From Ornithinimicrobium cavernae (GTDB lineage: Bacteria; Actinomycetota; Actinomycetes; Actinomycetales; Dermatophilaceae), in contig NZ_QDDJ01000008.1 in the NCBI RefSeq assembly GCF_003121625.1, forward strand, positions 1 to 64,000: a DNA stretch of 64,000 nt, written 5' to 3'. Under the pieces are notes generated by a model. That model did no database searches. It was not told where the DNA came from and worked only from the letters and a program-made list of their open reading frames with translations. The position numbers and the translations under genes were made by a program. Each line of letters opens with the position of its first letter. Within the stretch, counting starts at the first letter, position 1. Below, in pieces: positions 54,318-62,459 of the stretch.

Positions 54318-56556
54318 GCCTGCTCTCCTGTCGGATGGGGGTGACGTCCAGCCCGCGCTCGCTGCTGTAGGTGACGAGATGGCCGTTGAGGGTGGCTTCC
54401 AGGGACTCGTCCAGGATCAGGACGAGTTCGCCTCCGAGCCAGCGGGACTCCTGCCACTGGGCCACCTCGGGCGTGGCTTCGAGCTCAGAGACCGTCCGGT
54501 GCCAGTTCGCCCCCTTGGTCAGGGCCTGTGGCAGGTTCACCGTGCACGCCGCAATCTGACGTGTCAGAGGGTCGCGATCCTCCGGCTGGATGGGAATATC
54601 CCGGGAGGCGCCGGCGAAGTCGCCGGGCAGCATCCGCAGCCCCTGCTCGGTCCGCTGCACGACGATCACCTCGATGCCGTCCTCGGTGTCGCGGACCGCG
54701 GCACGTGCGCGCTCGTCACTGTCCTCGCCAGGCGTGCGTACCCAGTCAGTCAGGGAGGTCTTGACCGCCACGGGTGGCACCTGGAAGGTGCCTGCCTTGT
54801 CCCGGCTATTCTCGTCCTTGACCGCCCGCAGCGTGCCCGCTTCCTCCCAGGTGTCCTCCCAGCCCGGCGGCGGGACCATCGCAGGGTCGTAGGCCGCGTG
54901 GACCAGGCGCGGTGCCTCCGACGGCAGGGACAAAGGACGGCCTGCGAGTGCCGGCTGGAGCACGGCTAGAGAGCGGTAAAGCAGCGCAGCGTCGTACACC
55001 GCCAGAGCACCCTTCTCTGGGCGGGGCGGGAGGCTGTCCCAATCCGCTATCCCCGTGACGACACAACGGGGCTGGCGCAGCCGCAGAGGGCGAGCACCGT
55101 CCGCACGCGGGTGGCGGTGCAGCCGGCCGATCCGCTGGATCAGCAGGTCCACTGGGGCAATGTCGGTGACCAGCAGGTCCAGGTCGATGTCCAGGGACTG
55201 CTCGAGCACCTGCGTGCCGACGATGATGAGGCGTCGTGGACGCTGGCTGGCGCCAGGTCCGAGACGGTGCAGGAGGTCTCGCTCACGCTCCGCCCGGTCG
55301 CACGCCAGGAAGCGGCTGTGGAACAGTTCCACGTCGTCGCCGTAGTGCTCGCGCAGGAGGTCATAAGTCTCTTGTGCCCGACGCACGGTGTTGCGCAGGA
55401 CCGCGACGCAGCCACCGTGCTCGAGCGCGGTGGCCATGAGGTGGACCAGGGCTGGGTCCGTGTCCTGAATCGCCTCGATGGTGACCGACCGACTCGGCGT
55501 GTCGTCCACGACCGGGAGGTGCTGATCCGTGGCGGTCACCGTGGTGACGAGCGGGTAGGCCTCGGGGCCGGGCCCCGTGGCGGGAAGCTCGGAGACACTG
55601 GTGGCCAGGTGTGTCCATGGACCGTCGGCTGGGGCCGTGCGCCGAGGCGCCAAGGGGACCAGCCCGCCAGCCTTCTTCGCTTCGCGGGAGGCCCGGCCAC
55701 CTTGGTAGGCACCGACCAGGCCTGCCCGCGCAACGGGGGCAAGGGTGGCGGACAAGAGCACCACCGGGGTTCCGTAGGCACCCAGGTACTCGAGGACCCG
55801 CTCCAGGTAGCTCCCCATGAACGCATCGACGGAGTGCACCTCGTCGATGATCACGACCTTTCCCGACAGCGCAAGGTGGCGGAGCACCAGGTGCCGAGAC
55901 TGCAGGGCCCCCATGAGGACCTGGTCGATCGTGCCGACCACGACATTGGCGAGCAGACCCTTCTTGCGGCCGAACAGCCAGCCGGATACCCGGGCCTCCG
56001 CCGTCGTCGTCTGCGAAGAGTCCCCTGACGGGGACTCTTCGTCGAAGACGGAACGGGTCCAGCTCGCGCGCACTAGCCCCGCGAAATCCTCGTTGAGCTG
56101 GGCCTTTCCATGCGCGAGCCAGAGGGCCGGGTCTTCCCCGCTCCCCCAGTGCTCCACCCAGCGCAGCACCCGGCTGAACATCGCATTGCTGGTGGCCATC
56201 GTTGGCAGCGCCAGGAACACACCACCGCAGCCGAACCGCGCGGCCAATGCCTCGGCCGCCATCAGGGCCGCTTCGCTCTTGCCCCCACCAGTCGGCGCCT
56301 CGATGACAAGCATGGGGCTGGAGTCCGCGGCGAGCGCAGCCTCCACTGCAGCGGTCTGGAGCGCGCTCGGCGAGTGATCGGCCAGGTGCGGGAAGCGCTG
56401 GGGGAAGAGGTCGGTGGCCCCGGAGACGGGTTCCGGCGACCAAGGCGGGCACAGGTCCAGGGTCTCCACCGCCGCAGCCAGTCGCTGCTCCTGGGGCCTA
56501 CTCAGGGCGTAGGGGAAGCGTTCTGCGTCGCTGGCGATCCAGTCGGCAAGGATCAC
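54310..56556 (-). CDS. cas3: Cas3 helicase part (downstream of in-frame TAG)
   Basis: This is the DExH helicase portion of type I-E Cas3, which unwinds and helps degrade target DNA. Motif I is IEAPTGGGKSEAALMA, motif II VVIIDEVHSVDAFMG, motif III LLSATLAP, motif V VGTQVLEQSLDIDLDLLV, and motif VI LIQRIGRLHRH. The C-terminal domain reaches TYSSERGLDVTPI. If translated separately from the GTG at 56556 it would begin ILADWIASDAERFPY, which belongs to the end of the HD domain, and no good ribosome-binding site precedes it. The eleven codons between TAG and this GTG (AGT CTG ACC and on) are in frame and read as normal Cas3 sequence. So this is the 3' part of one gene, not a designed separate gene. 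Confidence 0.93.
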   Translation of the reverse strand: MILADWIASDAERFPYALSRPQEQRLAAAVETLDLCPPWSPEPVSGATDLFPQRFPHLADHSPSALQTAAVEAALAADSSPMLVIEAPTGGGKSEAALMAAEALAARFGCGGVFLALPTMATSNAMFSRVLRWVEHWGSGEDPALWLAHGKAQLNEDFAGLVRASWTRSVFDEESPSGDSSQTTTAEARVSGWLFGRKKGLLANVVVGTIDQVLMGALQSRHLVLRHLALSGKVVIIDEVHSVDAFMGSYLERVLEYLGAYGTPVVLLSATLAPVARAGLVGAYQGGRASREAKKAGGLVPLAPRRTAPADGPWTHLATSVSELPATGPGPEAYPLVTTVTATDQHLPVVDDTPSRSVTIEAIQDTDPALVHLMATALEHGGCVAVLRNTVRRAQETYDLLREHYGDDVELFHSRFLACDRAERERDLLHRLGPGASQRPRRLIIVGTQVLEQSLDIDLDLLVTDIAPVDLLIQRIGRLHRHPRADGARPLRLRQPRCVVTGIADWDSLPPRPEKGALAVYDAALLYRSLAVLQPALAGRPLSLPSEAPRLVHAAYDPAMVPPPGWEDTWEEAGTLRAVKDENSRDKAGTFQVPPVAVKTSLTDWVRTPGEDSDERARAAVRDTEDGIEVIVVQRTEQGLRMLPGDFAGASRDIPIQPEDRDPLTRQIAACTVNLPQALTKGANWHRTVSELEATPEVAQWQESRWLGGELVLILDESLEATLNGHLVTYSSERGLDVTPIRQESRHE

Positions 56557-56589
56557 GATCGCACTCAGGTCGATGAGGGTGGTCAGACT

Positions 56590-56592
56590 CTA
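56590..56592 (-). other. In-frame amber stop (TAG) inside cas3
   Basis: Codons read AAG TAG AGT CTG ACC on the minus strand. The distance from the HD start (57192) to the helicase stop (54310) is a multiple of three, so a single TAG is the only interruption. CAG to TAG (Gln) or another one-base change would explain it. Predicted metal ligand Asp217 (in VILADWIAS) lies beyond the stop. Confidence 0.9.
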
Positions 56593-57192
56593 CTTGCGCG
56601 TGCGCAGCGAGTCGAGGGTGTCCCGTGAACCGGCGAGGTCCGTGATCCCGTCAAGGATCTCCTCCCGCACCCTGCGCCAGGCCTCGCCGCCCATGGACGG
56701 GTCACGACCAGCACGATCCACATCCGCCGACGGCGGCGGAAGCCCGTGATGCGCCCCCACGACGGACGCCAGTGCTCCGGCCCGGAAGGATGACCACCCC
56801 TGCTGCGCCAACCACTCCGCGACCGCGACCTGCCCGGTCACGTCATGCCGCCACCGGTCGGACCTGGCGAGCGCCGGACTCGTGAGCCCCGCGCGGGACA
56901 TGGCATCGACAAGGTCACCCATGTTTACGTCCCTGGCCAGCTGAGCGAAGGCGGGCGTGGCCTTGCCGACGTCGTGGACTCCCGTCACCCACACCGTGAG
57001 GGTGCGAGCGGCCTCCAAGGAACCGAGGTCGCGAGCCATCCGGTCTCGGACGGCCGTGGGGACCCAGGTGTCCCAGAGGTGCCCTGCTACTCCCGCACTG
57101 TCCTGGAGATGCTGCACCAGCGACATCCAGGCGTCCAGCTTTTGGTCAGTCTTGCCCCACACGGTCGCTGCGACCGCGCTCCAGGCAGTCAA
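56590..57192 (-). CDS. cas3: Cas3 HD-nuclease part (truncated by in-frame TAG)
   Basis: This is the HD nuclease portion of Cas3 (200 residues), which nicks the displaced strand. The start is TTG at 57192 after a strong GGGGAGG ribosome-binding site. HD residues by family pattern are His28 (LVQHLQDSA), His73-Asp74 (TGVHDVGKATPAFA), His116 (RHDVTGQ) and His148-His149 (VVGAHHGLPP). The last ligand, an Asp in the DWIAS motif, would be residue 217, after the stop. The truncated piece thus lacks one predicted ligand and its contact with the helicase. It heads the cas operon. Alternatives are true inactivation, readthrough, or a base error. A natural two-gene Cas3''/Cas3' is less likely because the coding sequence continues in frame across the stop. 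Confidence 0.9.
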   Translation of the reverse strand: MTAWSAVAATVWGKTDQKLDAWMSLVQHLQDSAGVAGHLWDTWVPTAVRDRMARDLGSLEAARTLTVWVTGVHDVGKATPAFAQLARDVNMGDLVDAMSRAGLTSPALARSDRWRHDVTGQVAVAEWLAQQGWSSFRAGALASVVGAHHGLPPPSADVDRAGRDPSMGGEAWRRVREEILDGITDLAGSRDTLDSLRTRK

Positions 57193-57319
57193 AGAGACCT
57201 CCCCCGAGCTCGGCTGCCCCCTGAAACGCGCGGTTTACGTGGCCAGGTACGCAGCCCGACAGCCTTGCCGTCTCGCCGGGCTCCCCCGCACCCCACCATC
57301 ATGTTGAGCAGCGTGCCCG

Positions 57320-57349
57320 ACGCTAATGTGATCGTCAAGCATTGGTCAG
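57320..57349 (-). promoter_or_regulatory. Candidate promoter of the cas operon
   Basis: On the minus strand CTGACC (57344-57349) and TAGCGT (57320-57325) are separated by 18 nt in a stretch more AT-rich than its surroundings, about 130 nt upstream of the cas3 start. This fits a sigma-70-type promoter loosely. It is the best candidate in the 186-nt gap between cas3 and the MFS gene. Confidence 0.35.
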
Positions 57350-57378
57350 AGTTCGTTATCGCCTAGTGACCTGCAGTG

Positions 57379-58929
57379 TCAGTGGCCGCCCAGCTCGCCG
57401 ACATCGTTCGACGTGTCGACCCGCACGGCCCTGCGGCCGCGGGAGGGCAGTAGCACCACGAGCAGCCAGGCCACGAGCACGACGGCGATCACCGTCATGC
57501 CCACCGTGGCGTCCGCAGGCAGCAGGACGGCCAGTCCGCCACCGATCACCCAGGCCAGCTGGATCAGCGTCTCGGAGCGGCCGAACACCGACGTCCGGGT
57601 GTGCTCCGGCACCGACTCCTGGATCACCGCGTCGAGCGCGAGCTTGCCGAGCTGCTGACACATACCGACGAGCAGCGTCAGGATGATGACCGTCACCATG
57701 CCGAAGTTGATCGCGGTGGCAACGGCGGCCACGACGTCGACGATGAGCGCGATGCGCACGAGCGCCCGCGGCGGCACCAACCGGGTCAGCGACCCCAGCA
57801 CGGTGCCGATCCCCGACCCCACACCGGCGGCGGCCACGACGATGCCGAGCAGCAGTGTGTAGCTGCCGCCCCAGCCCTCCGGCGGGGACTCGCGCAGCAG
57901 GAACGCCAGGAAGATCGTGAGGAAGCCCGAGAGCATCCGCAGTCCCACATTGGCGCGCAGGGCGTTGACCACAGCAGGCGGCACCCAGCGGCTGCTGCGC
58001 CCGGCGACCTCGCTGATCGGCACAGCACTCTCGCCCCTGGTCGAGTCCACAGCGGGCGGCAGCAGGATCGCCAGGACCGTGCCGAGAGCGAAGATCGCGA
58101 AGGCCAGGCGCAACGACCAGCCGGAGCCGAAGTAGCCGACGCCGACGGCCAGCGGTGCCGCGACGGCCGCCCCCGCCACCCCGGCCAGCGACATCCGGCC
58201 GTTGGCCTTGACGAGGGTGAGGCCCTTGGGCAGCAGCCTGGGGGTCGCCGCCGAGCGCGTCACGTTGTAGGCCTTGGACGCCACGAGGATGCCCAGGGCG
58301 GCGGGGAACTGCCACCACGAGGACTCCCCCAGCGATCCTGCCAGCGCGAAGCACAGGAAGGCCCGGACCGCCATCATGGAGCCGATGGCCCAGCGGCGGC
58401 CGTGCCGGAAGCGGTCCAGGAACGGGCCGACGAAGGGCGCGATGATGCTGAACGGCAGGAGCGTGAGCAGCAGGAACAGCAGCACCTGACCGCGCGCCTC
58501 ACCGGTCGGCACCGAGAAGAACAACGACCCCGCCAGCGAGATCGCCACCACGGCGTCCCCGGCGTTGTGCAGGCCGTGCACCTCGATGAGCCGCGAGAGA
58601 CCGGTCTCCCCCGCACCGTCGGCCTGGGTCGCTCTGCGCGTGGCCCGGTAGGCGGAGTGGCCGACGACGTTCGTCCCGTGCGCCACCGCCCGGACGCCGC
58701 GGCCGAGACCGTGCCCGACAGCGGCCCCGGCGTGGACCACCCTGGCGGTCCGTGAGGGCCTGGGGCGGGCGGAGGCGCCGGTGATCGGGCCGGACGGCCC
58801 GGTCTCCCCCAGCGGGTGGTTCTGCCGCCACCGCTCCTGCTCGGCCCGGGACTCCGGGTCCTCCCAGCTCCAGTCGTCGCGCTCCTCAGGGCCGCCGGGG
58901 GCGCCCTCGTGGCGTCTGCCCGGGGTCAT
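57379..58929 (-). CDS. MFS-type transporter
   Basis: This is a 516-residue membrane protein with a hydrophilic N-terminal region of about 110 residues, then about 12 hydrophobic helices. The core starts near VHGLHNAGDAVVAISLAGSL, followed by APFVGPFLDRFRHGRRWAIG, the MFS loop 2-3 motif. It also has PRLLPKGLTLVKANGRMSLA. The overall pattern fits the DHA/enterobactin exporter-like group, with the substrate unknown. The ATG at 58929 overlaps the thymidine kinase stop (ATGA). The longer open frame upstream is a shadow of that gene. It is the last gene of a leftward run that starts with DUF5998. Confidence 0.85.
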   Translation of the reverse strand: MTPGRRHEGAPGGPEERDDWSWEDPESRAEQERWRQNHPLGETGPSGPITGASARPRPSRTARVVHAGAAVGHGLGRGVRAVAHGTNVVGHSAYRATRRATQADGAGETGLSRLIEVHGLHNAGDAVVAISLAGSLFFSVPTGEARGQVLLFLLLTLLPFSIIAPFVGPFLDRFRHGRRWAIGSMMAVRAFLCFALAGSLGESSWWQFPAALGILVASKAYNVTRSAATPRLLPKGLTLVKANGRMSLAGVAGAAVAAPLAVGVGYFGSGWSLRLAFAIFALGTVLAILLPPAVDSTRGESAVPISEVAGRSSRWVPPAVVNALRANVGLRMLSGFLTIFLAFLLRESPPEGWGGSYTLLLGIVVAAAGVGSGIGTVLGSLTRLVPPRALVRIALIVDVVAAVATAINFGMVTVIILTLLVGMCQQLGKLALDAVIQESVPEHTRTSVFGRSETLIQLAWVIGGGLAVLLPADATVGMTVIAVVLVAWLLVVLLPSRGRRAVRVDTSNDVGELGGH

Positions 58930-59618
58930 CGCCGCGGGACCGGGCACAGGTCGAGGTCGAACGGCAGCACCTCGGGAGACACGGCGGCAGCGCGCGCGGC
59001 CTGCGAGGTCATGCGGCGCATGTAGTGCCGCCGGCACAGGACCTCGTACTCCACGACGGGTTCCGGTGAGTCGCCTGCGGCATCCCCGTCCCCGACGTCA
59101 CCGACCACGACCTGGTCACCCTCGACGACCATGATCCCGTCGACGACCCGGGCGTTGTGTGTGGCGGTCTTGCCGCACCAGCACAGGGCCTCCACCTGCA
59201 GCACCTCGGTGCGGTCCGCGAGCTCGATCAGCCGTCGGGAGCCGGGGAACAGCTCGGCACGGAAGTCTGCGGTGATGCCGAAGGCGAAGACGTCCAGCCC
59301 CATCTCGTCCACCAGCCGGGCGAGCTGCTCCACCTGCACCGGGGTATAGAACTGCGCCTCGTCACAGATCAGGTAGTCGATGCGGCGCCCGTTGGTGGCC
59401 TGCTCGGTGACCAGGTCCCAGAAGTCCAGGTCGTCGGTCACCTCGATGCCCTCGCGGGCCAGGCCCAGCCGTGAGGAGAGCATCGCCTGGCCGGCCCGGT
59501 CGTGCTTGGAGAAGATCAGCCCGCCGCGCCCGCGCGCCGCGTGGTTGTGGTCCATCTGGAGCGCGAGGGTCGACTTGCCGCAGTCCATCGTTCCGGTGAA
59601 GAAGACGAGCTCGGCCAC
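58926..59618 (-). CDS. tdk: Thymidine kinase (type II)
   Basis: This enzyme phosphorylates thymidine to dTMP for nucleotide salvage. The 230-residue protein has the P-loop FTGTMDCGKSTLALQ, the switch-like DEAQF in YLICDEAQFYTPVQ, and GITADFRAELFPGSRRLIEL, which forms part of the lasso region. Zinc-binding cysteines are in ALCWCGKTAT and VLCRRHY. An inserted acidic segment near DVGDGDAAGDSP is longer than usual. The ATG at 59618 opens MAELVFFTG as typical. It overlaps the MFS gene and is 10 nt downstream of the phosphodiesterase gene. Confidence 0.95.
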   Translation of the reverse strand: MAELVFFTGTMDCGKSTLALQMDHNHAARGRGGLIFSKHDRAGQAMLSSRLGLAREGIEVTDDLDFWDLVTEQATNGRRIDYLICDEAQFYTPVQVEQLARLVDEMGLDVFAFGITADFRAELFPGSRRLIELADRTEVLQVEALCWCGKTATHNARVVDGIMVVEGDQVVVGDVGDGDAAGDSPEPVVEYEVLCRRHYMRRMTSQAARAAAVSPEVLPFDLDLCPVPRR

Positions 59619-59628
59619 GGCGTGCAGT

Positions 59629-60789
59629 CTACGGAAGCGCGGGGAGGTGCAGGAGCGGAATCGCCATCTCGTCGCGAGTCAGCGAGCCGTGGTGCCCCTG
59701 CAGCGCGAGGAACTCGGGCCGCTGCACGCGCGAGTCGAGGACGGTCGCGTGACCGCGCATCGCCACGACCAGGTCGCCGATGCGTCCGTTTACCTGTGTC
59801 TCGACCGGCCCGAACCAGCCCTGGTCGATCGCCTCCTCGCGGCTGACGACCAGTGCCGTGTCCCCCAACAGCTCGGTCCAGGCCGCCAGCACCTCCGGCG
59901 CGGCCCCCGGCAGACAGTGCGGCTGCGGGACCCGCGGGTCGCCACCCAGGTGCCGGACGCCCTGGGCGAGGTCCTCCTCCCACGCCAGGTCACGGCGCAG
60001 GGACTCGGGGGCGTCGATCATGCCGTGGTCGGCAGTGACCGTCAGCGAGGTCCCTGCCGGCAGGCGCGCCGCCAGGTCGGCCAGGGCGGCGTCAGTGCGC
60101 TCCAGCTCCTCGCCCCACTGCCAGGACCCCGGCCCGTGCAGGTGCCCGAGCTTGTCGACCTCCCCCCAGTAGAGGTAGACGAAGGACCTCGGGGACGACT
60201 CGAGCGCGGCGACGGCCGCGTCCACCCGGGCCGGCAGCGCGGACGCGGCGGCGAAGGCACCGCCGCGCTGGGCGGCCCGGGTCATGCCCGAGCCGTCGAA
60301 GTAGGCCGGCCCGATCCGGGTCACCGCGACCCCAGCGGCCTCCAGCTCCTGGAACACCGTGGGGTGTGGCTGCCAGCGCTCCGGGTCCGGGCCGTCGTCC
60401 CAGGACAGGTGGTTGAGCAACCGGTCGTGCTCGGGCATGAGCACCTGCCACCCGACGATGCCGTGGGCACCCGGCGGCAGGCCGGTGCCCAGACTGCCCA
60501 GACTGGTCGCCGTGGTGGCCGGGAAGCCGCAGGTCAGTGCCGGGGCCGGACTGTCGAGGGTCCGGAGGAACGGTGCGTGCCCGCTCCAGCGCCGCAGCTG
60601 CTCGGCGCCCAGCCCGTCGATGAGCACCACGACGGCCCGCTGGGCGGGCGGCAGCTCGAACAACGGCGCGAGCCCGAGCGCCTCCCCCGGCGTGGAACCC
60701 GCTCCCAGGCTCCGCGCGACCGCGGGGAGCACGGTGGCCAGCGATCCCGCATACTCCAGCTCGATGAACTCCGGCGGAAGGCTGACCAC
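59629..60789 (-). CDS. Alkaline-phosphatase-superfamily nucleotide pyrophosphatase/phosphodiesterase
   Basis: This 386-residue protein is of the type I phosphodiesterase/nucleotide pyrophosphatase family. The first metal site is VVVLIDGLGAEQLRR. The nucleophile threonine lies in GFPATTATSLGSLGTGLPPG, followed by HGIVGWQVLMPEHDR. Further metal residues are in YWGEVDKLGHLHGPGSW and TVTADHGMIDAP. It has no signal peptide, so action on a cytoplasmic nucleotide or phospho-substrate is likely. The start is taken as GTG at 60789 (MVSLPPEFIELEYAG), because upstream codons run through the DUF5998 gene. It is clustered with tdk. The exact substrate is unknown. Confidence 0.87.
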   Translation of the reverse strand: MVSLPPEFIELEYAGSLATVLPAVARSLGAGSTPGEALGLAPLFELPPAQRAVVVLIDGLGAEQLRRWSGHAPFLRTLDSPAPALTCGFPATTATSLGSLGTGLPPGAHGIVGWQVLMPEHDRLLNHLSWDDGPDPERWQPHPTVFQELEAAGVAVTRIGPAYFDGSGMTRAAQRGGAFAAASALPARVDAAVAALESSPRSFVYLYWGEVDKLGHLHGPGSWQWGEELERTDAALADLAARLPAGTSLTVTADHGMIDAPESLRRDLAWEEDLAQGVRHLGGDPRVPQPHCLPGAAPEVLAAWTELLGDTALVVSREEAIDQGWFGPVETQVNGRIGDLVVAMRGHATVLDSRVQRPEFLALQGHHGSLTRDEMAIPLLHLPALP

Positions 60790-60796
60790 CGCCGGG

Positions 60797-61378
60797 TCAC
60801 CGGCCCAGGCGGGCCGAGAGCTGCTGTGCGAAGTCGAGCGCCCGGCTGACCGCCTCGGAGCCGTCCGCCTCGGTGGTGATCCGCAGCGAGATGTCGTCGC
60901 TGGCGACGGTCCCCTCGTAGCCGTGGTCACCCTCGCAGGTCGGGTCCGCGCAGACCGCCGGCACGAGGTCGAGCCGGGAGACAGTGCCCCACCCGAGGGT
61001 GAGGGTCAGGGCGCGCCCGGCCATGCCGCCGGAGTAGGCCGCGGGGTCGGGCAGGACGTGCGTCATCATCACGCCCCGGACGGCGCGCAGCGGCACGGTC
61101 TCGGTGGTCGCGGTGGCGAAGTGACTGTTCGGCTCCTCGGACTCGTGGTCGTCGGCGTGCCCGATGACCAGACGGTGCGGCGTCAGGACCAGGACGGTGA
61201 CATGGCGCCGGACGGCGTTCTCGTCGAGCGTGGTCTCCTGGTGCACGAGGTGACCGACGATCTCGTCTCCGGCAACAGCCGTGGCGACGACGTCAGAGAC
61301 GAGGGCGGGCAGGTAACCTGCATGCTCGATGTCCTCGCGCAGTGCCTGTGGGAGGGTCATGCTGTCTGGCTGGGGCAT
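60797..61378 (-). CDS. DUF5998 family protein
   Basis: This 193-residue actinobacterial protein carries the conserved family text: HAGYLPALVSDVVATAVAGD, LVHQETTLDENAVRRHVTVL, VLTPHRLVIGHADDHE, and TLTLGWGTVSRLDLVPAVCA, then DPTCEGDHGYEGTVASDD. The two cysteines in CADPTCEGDHGY could bind a metal. No membrane segment or known catalytic motif is present. The ATG at 61378 is favoured, and ATG at 61360 (TLPQALREDIE) is the alternative. It heads the leftward unit DUF5998, phosphodiesterase, tdk, MFS. The function is not known. Confidence 0.85.
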   Translation of the reverse strand: MPQPDSMTLPQALREDIEHAGYLPALVSDVVATAVAGDEIVGHLVHQETTLDENAVRRHVTVLVLTPHRLVIGHADDHESEEPNSHFATATTETVPLRAVRGVMMTHVLPDPAAYSGGMAGRALTLTLGWGTVSRLDLVPAVCADPTCEGDHGYEGTVASDDISLRITTEADGSEAVSRALDFAQQLSARLGR

Positions 61379-61471
61379 GGGGTCATCCTCCCACCTCTGC
61401 CGTGAAGTGCTGGAACCGTGGTCTGCTGGCCACACGCCGACCTGACTGTCCGATCCTGGGAGGGGTTCACC

Positions 61472-62329
61472 GTGCGCCGCCTGCGCCCGCAACTTGTCGG
61501 AGCGGTAGCTCTGCTGGCCCTGCTGCTGAGCGGTTGCGGCGACGGCACCGACACCAACCCTGCACCCTCCGGCCCGTCCCCGTCGGCCACCTCCCCGGTG
61601 AGGCCGACGACCACGGACGCGACCGAAGACCCGACCGGCGACGACGGGGCGGACTCCACGGCCCCGGACGCCACCGGCACCCCGAACCCGTCCGAGACCG
61701 CCGCACCGCCCCCGACCGACCAGGGTGCGACCTCCGAGCCGGTCGCACAGCCGAGCAGCGAGCCACCGGTCGTGACGGGCGAGGACGCGTGCACGGCCGA
61801 CCGGCTCAGCACCGACCTGCTCGGCTTCCCCGGCAGCATCCGGCTCCACTTCTGCGAGGCCGGCTGGGCCTACGCGGTCAACCTGAGCGCACCGGAGGAG
61901 CCGGAGCTCCTCGCCGAGCTGGTGGACGACCGCTGGCTCCACGCCGTCACCCTCGGGGACCCGGTCTGCCAGGACGACCTGACCGCCCGGGGAGCACCAG
62001 CCTCGATCGCCAAGCTCGTGCCGTCGTGCGACGAGCTGGCGCCGACCGCCGCGCCGACGGTCGACCCGAGCCCGACCGACCCCGGGACGTGCCTGGTGAG
62101 CACCGACCTCTACGGGCAGACGTATGCCGAGCTGGTCGGTGTCGGTTGTGCCGAGGCCACCGCCGAGTGGGAGGTCGCCGAGGCCAACGCGGAGCCGTCC
62201 TGGAAGTTCCCGTTCATCACCCCGGGCGGGTGGGAGTGCTACGTCACGCCGCACGACCCGACCTCCGAGGCCGCCGGGTCCTGCTACGGCCCCGACGGCT
62301 CGGCCTACTTCACGCTCTACCTGCCCTGA
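61472..62329 (+). CDS. Secreted lipoprotein of unknown function
   Basis: This 285-residue protein has a lipoprotein signal (RRLRPQLVGAVALLALLLSG, then lipobox Cys at about residue 23). A disordered Ser/Thr/Pro-rich linker of about 85 residues follows, with a globular C-terminal half rich in paired cysteines (LHFCEAGWAYAVNL, LGDPVCQDDLT, GGWECYVTPHD, GSCYGPDGSAYF) that may form disulfides. The start is GTG at 61472 with a GGGAGGGG ribosome-binding site. The open frame upstream is ignored. I recognise no family. It is divergent from DUF5998 and ends in a hairpin. Confidence 0.75.
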   Translation: MRRLRPQLVGAVALLALLLSGCGDGTDTNPAPSGPSPSATSPVRPTTTDATEDPTGDDGADSTAPDATGTPNPSETAAPPPTDQGATSEPVAQPSSEPPVVTGEDACTADRLSTDLLGFPGSIRLHFCEAGWAYAVNLSAPEEPELLAELVDDRWLHAVTLGDPVCQDDLTARGAPASIAKLVPSCDELAPTAAPTVDPSPTDPGTCLVSTDLYGQTYAELVGVGCAEATAEWEVAEANAEPSWKFPFITPGGWECYVTPHDPTSEAAGSCYGPDGSAYFTLYLP

Positions 62330-62349
62330 CGCCGCCTCGAAGCGGCGTC
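62328..62349. terminator. Hairpin between convergent genes
   Basis: GACGCCGC (62328-62335) and GCGGCGTC (62342-62349) form an 8-bp stem with a 6-nt loop that overlaps the stop of the lipoprotein gene. It sits between two convergent genes and may serve both. No T-run follows. Confidence 0.65.
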
Positions 62350-62459
62350 GGAGGCGTCCGGCGCCCTGCGTAGCCGCTTCGCAGGCACCCGGCCTTCGCA
62401 GCGGTCTCGTCGCTCACCCCGACGCACGCGAACGCGTCCCCCGCAGGGGCCCCGCTCGC

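Noticed and set aside
54310-57192. Cas3 as a natural two-gene Cas3''/Cas3' arrangement
   Set aside because: Both parts share one frame. The codons after TAG continue conserved HD-domain sequence, and no ribosome-binding site precedes the GTG at 56556. A single nonsense change explains it better.
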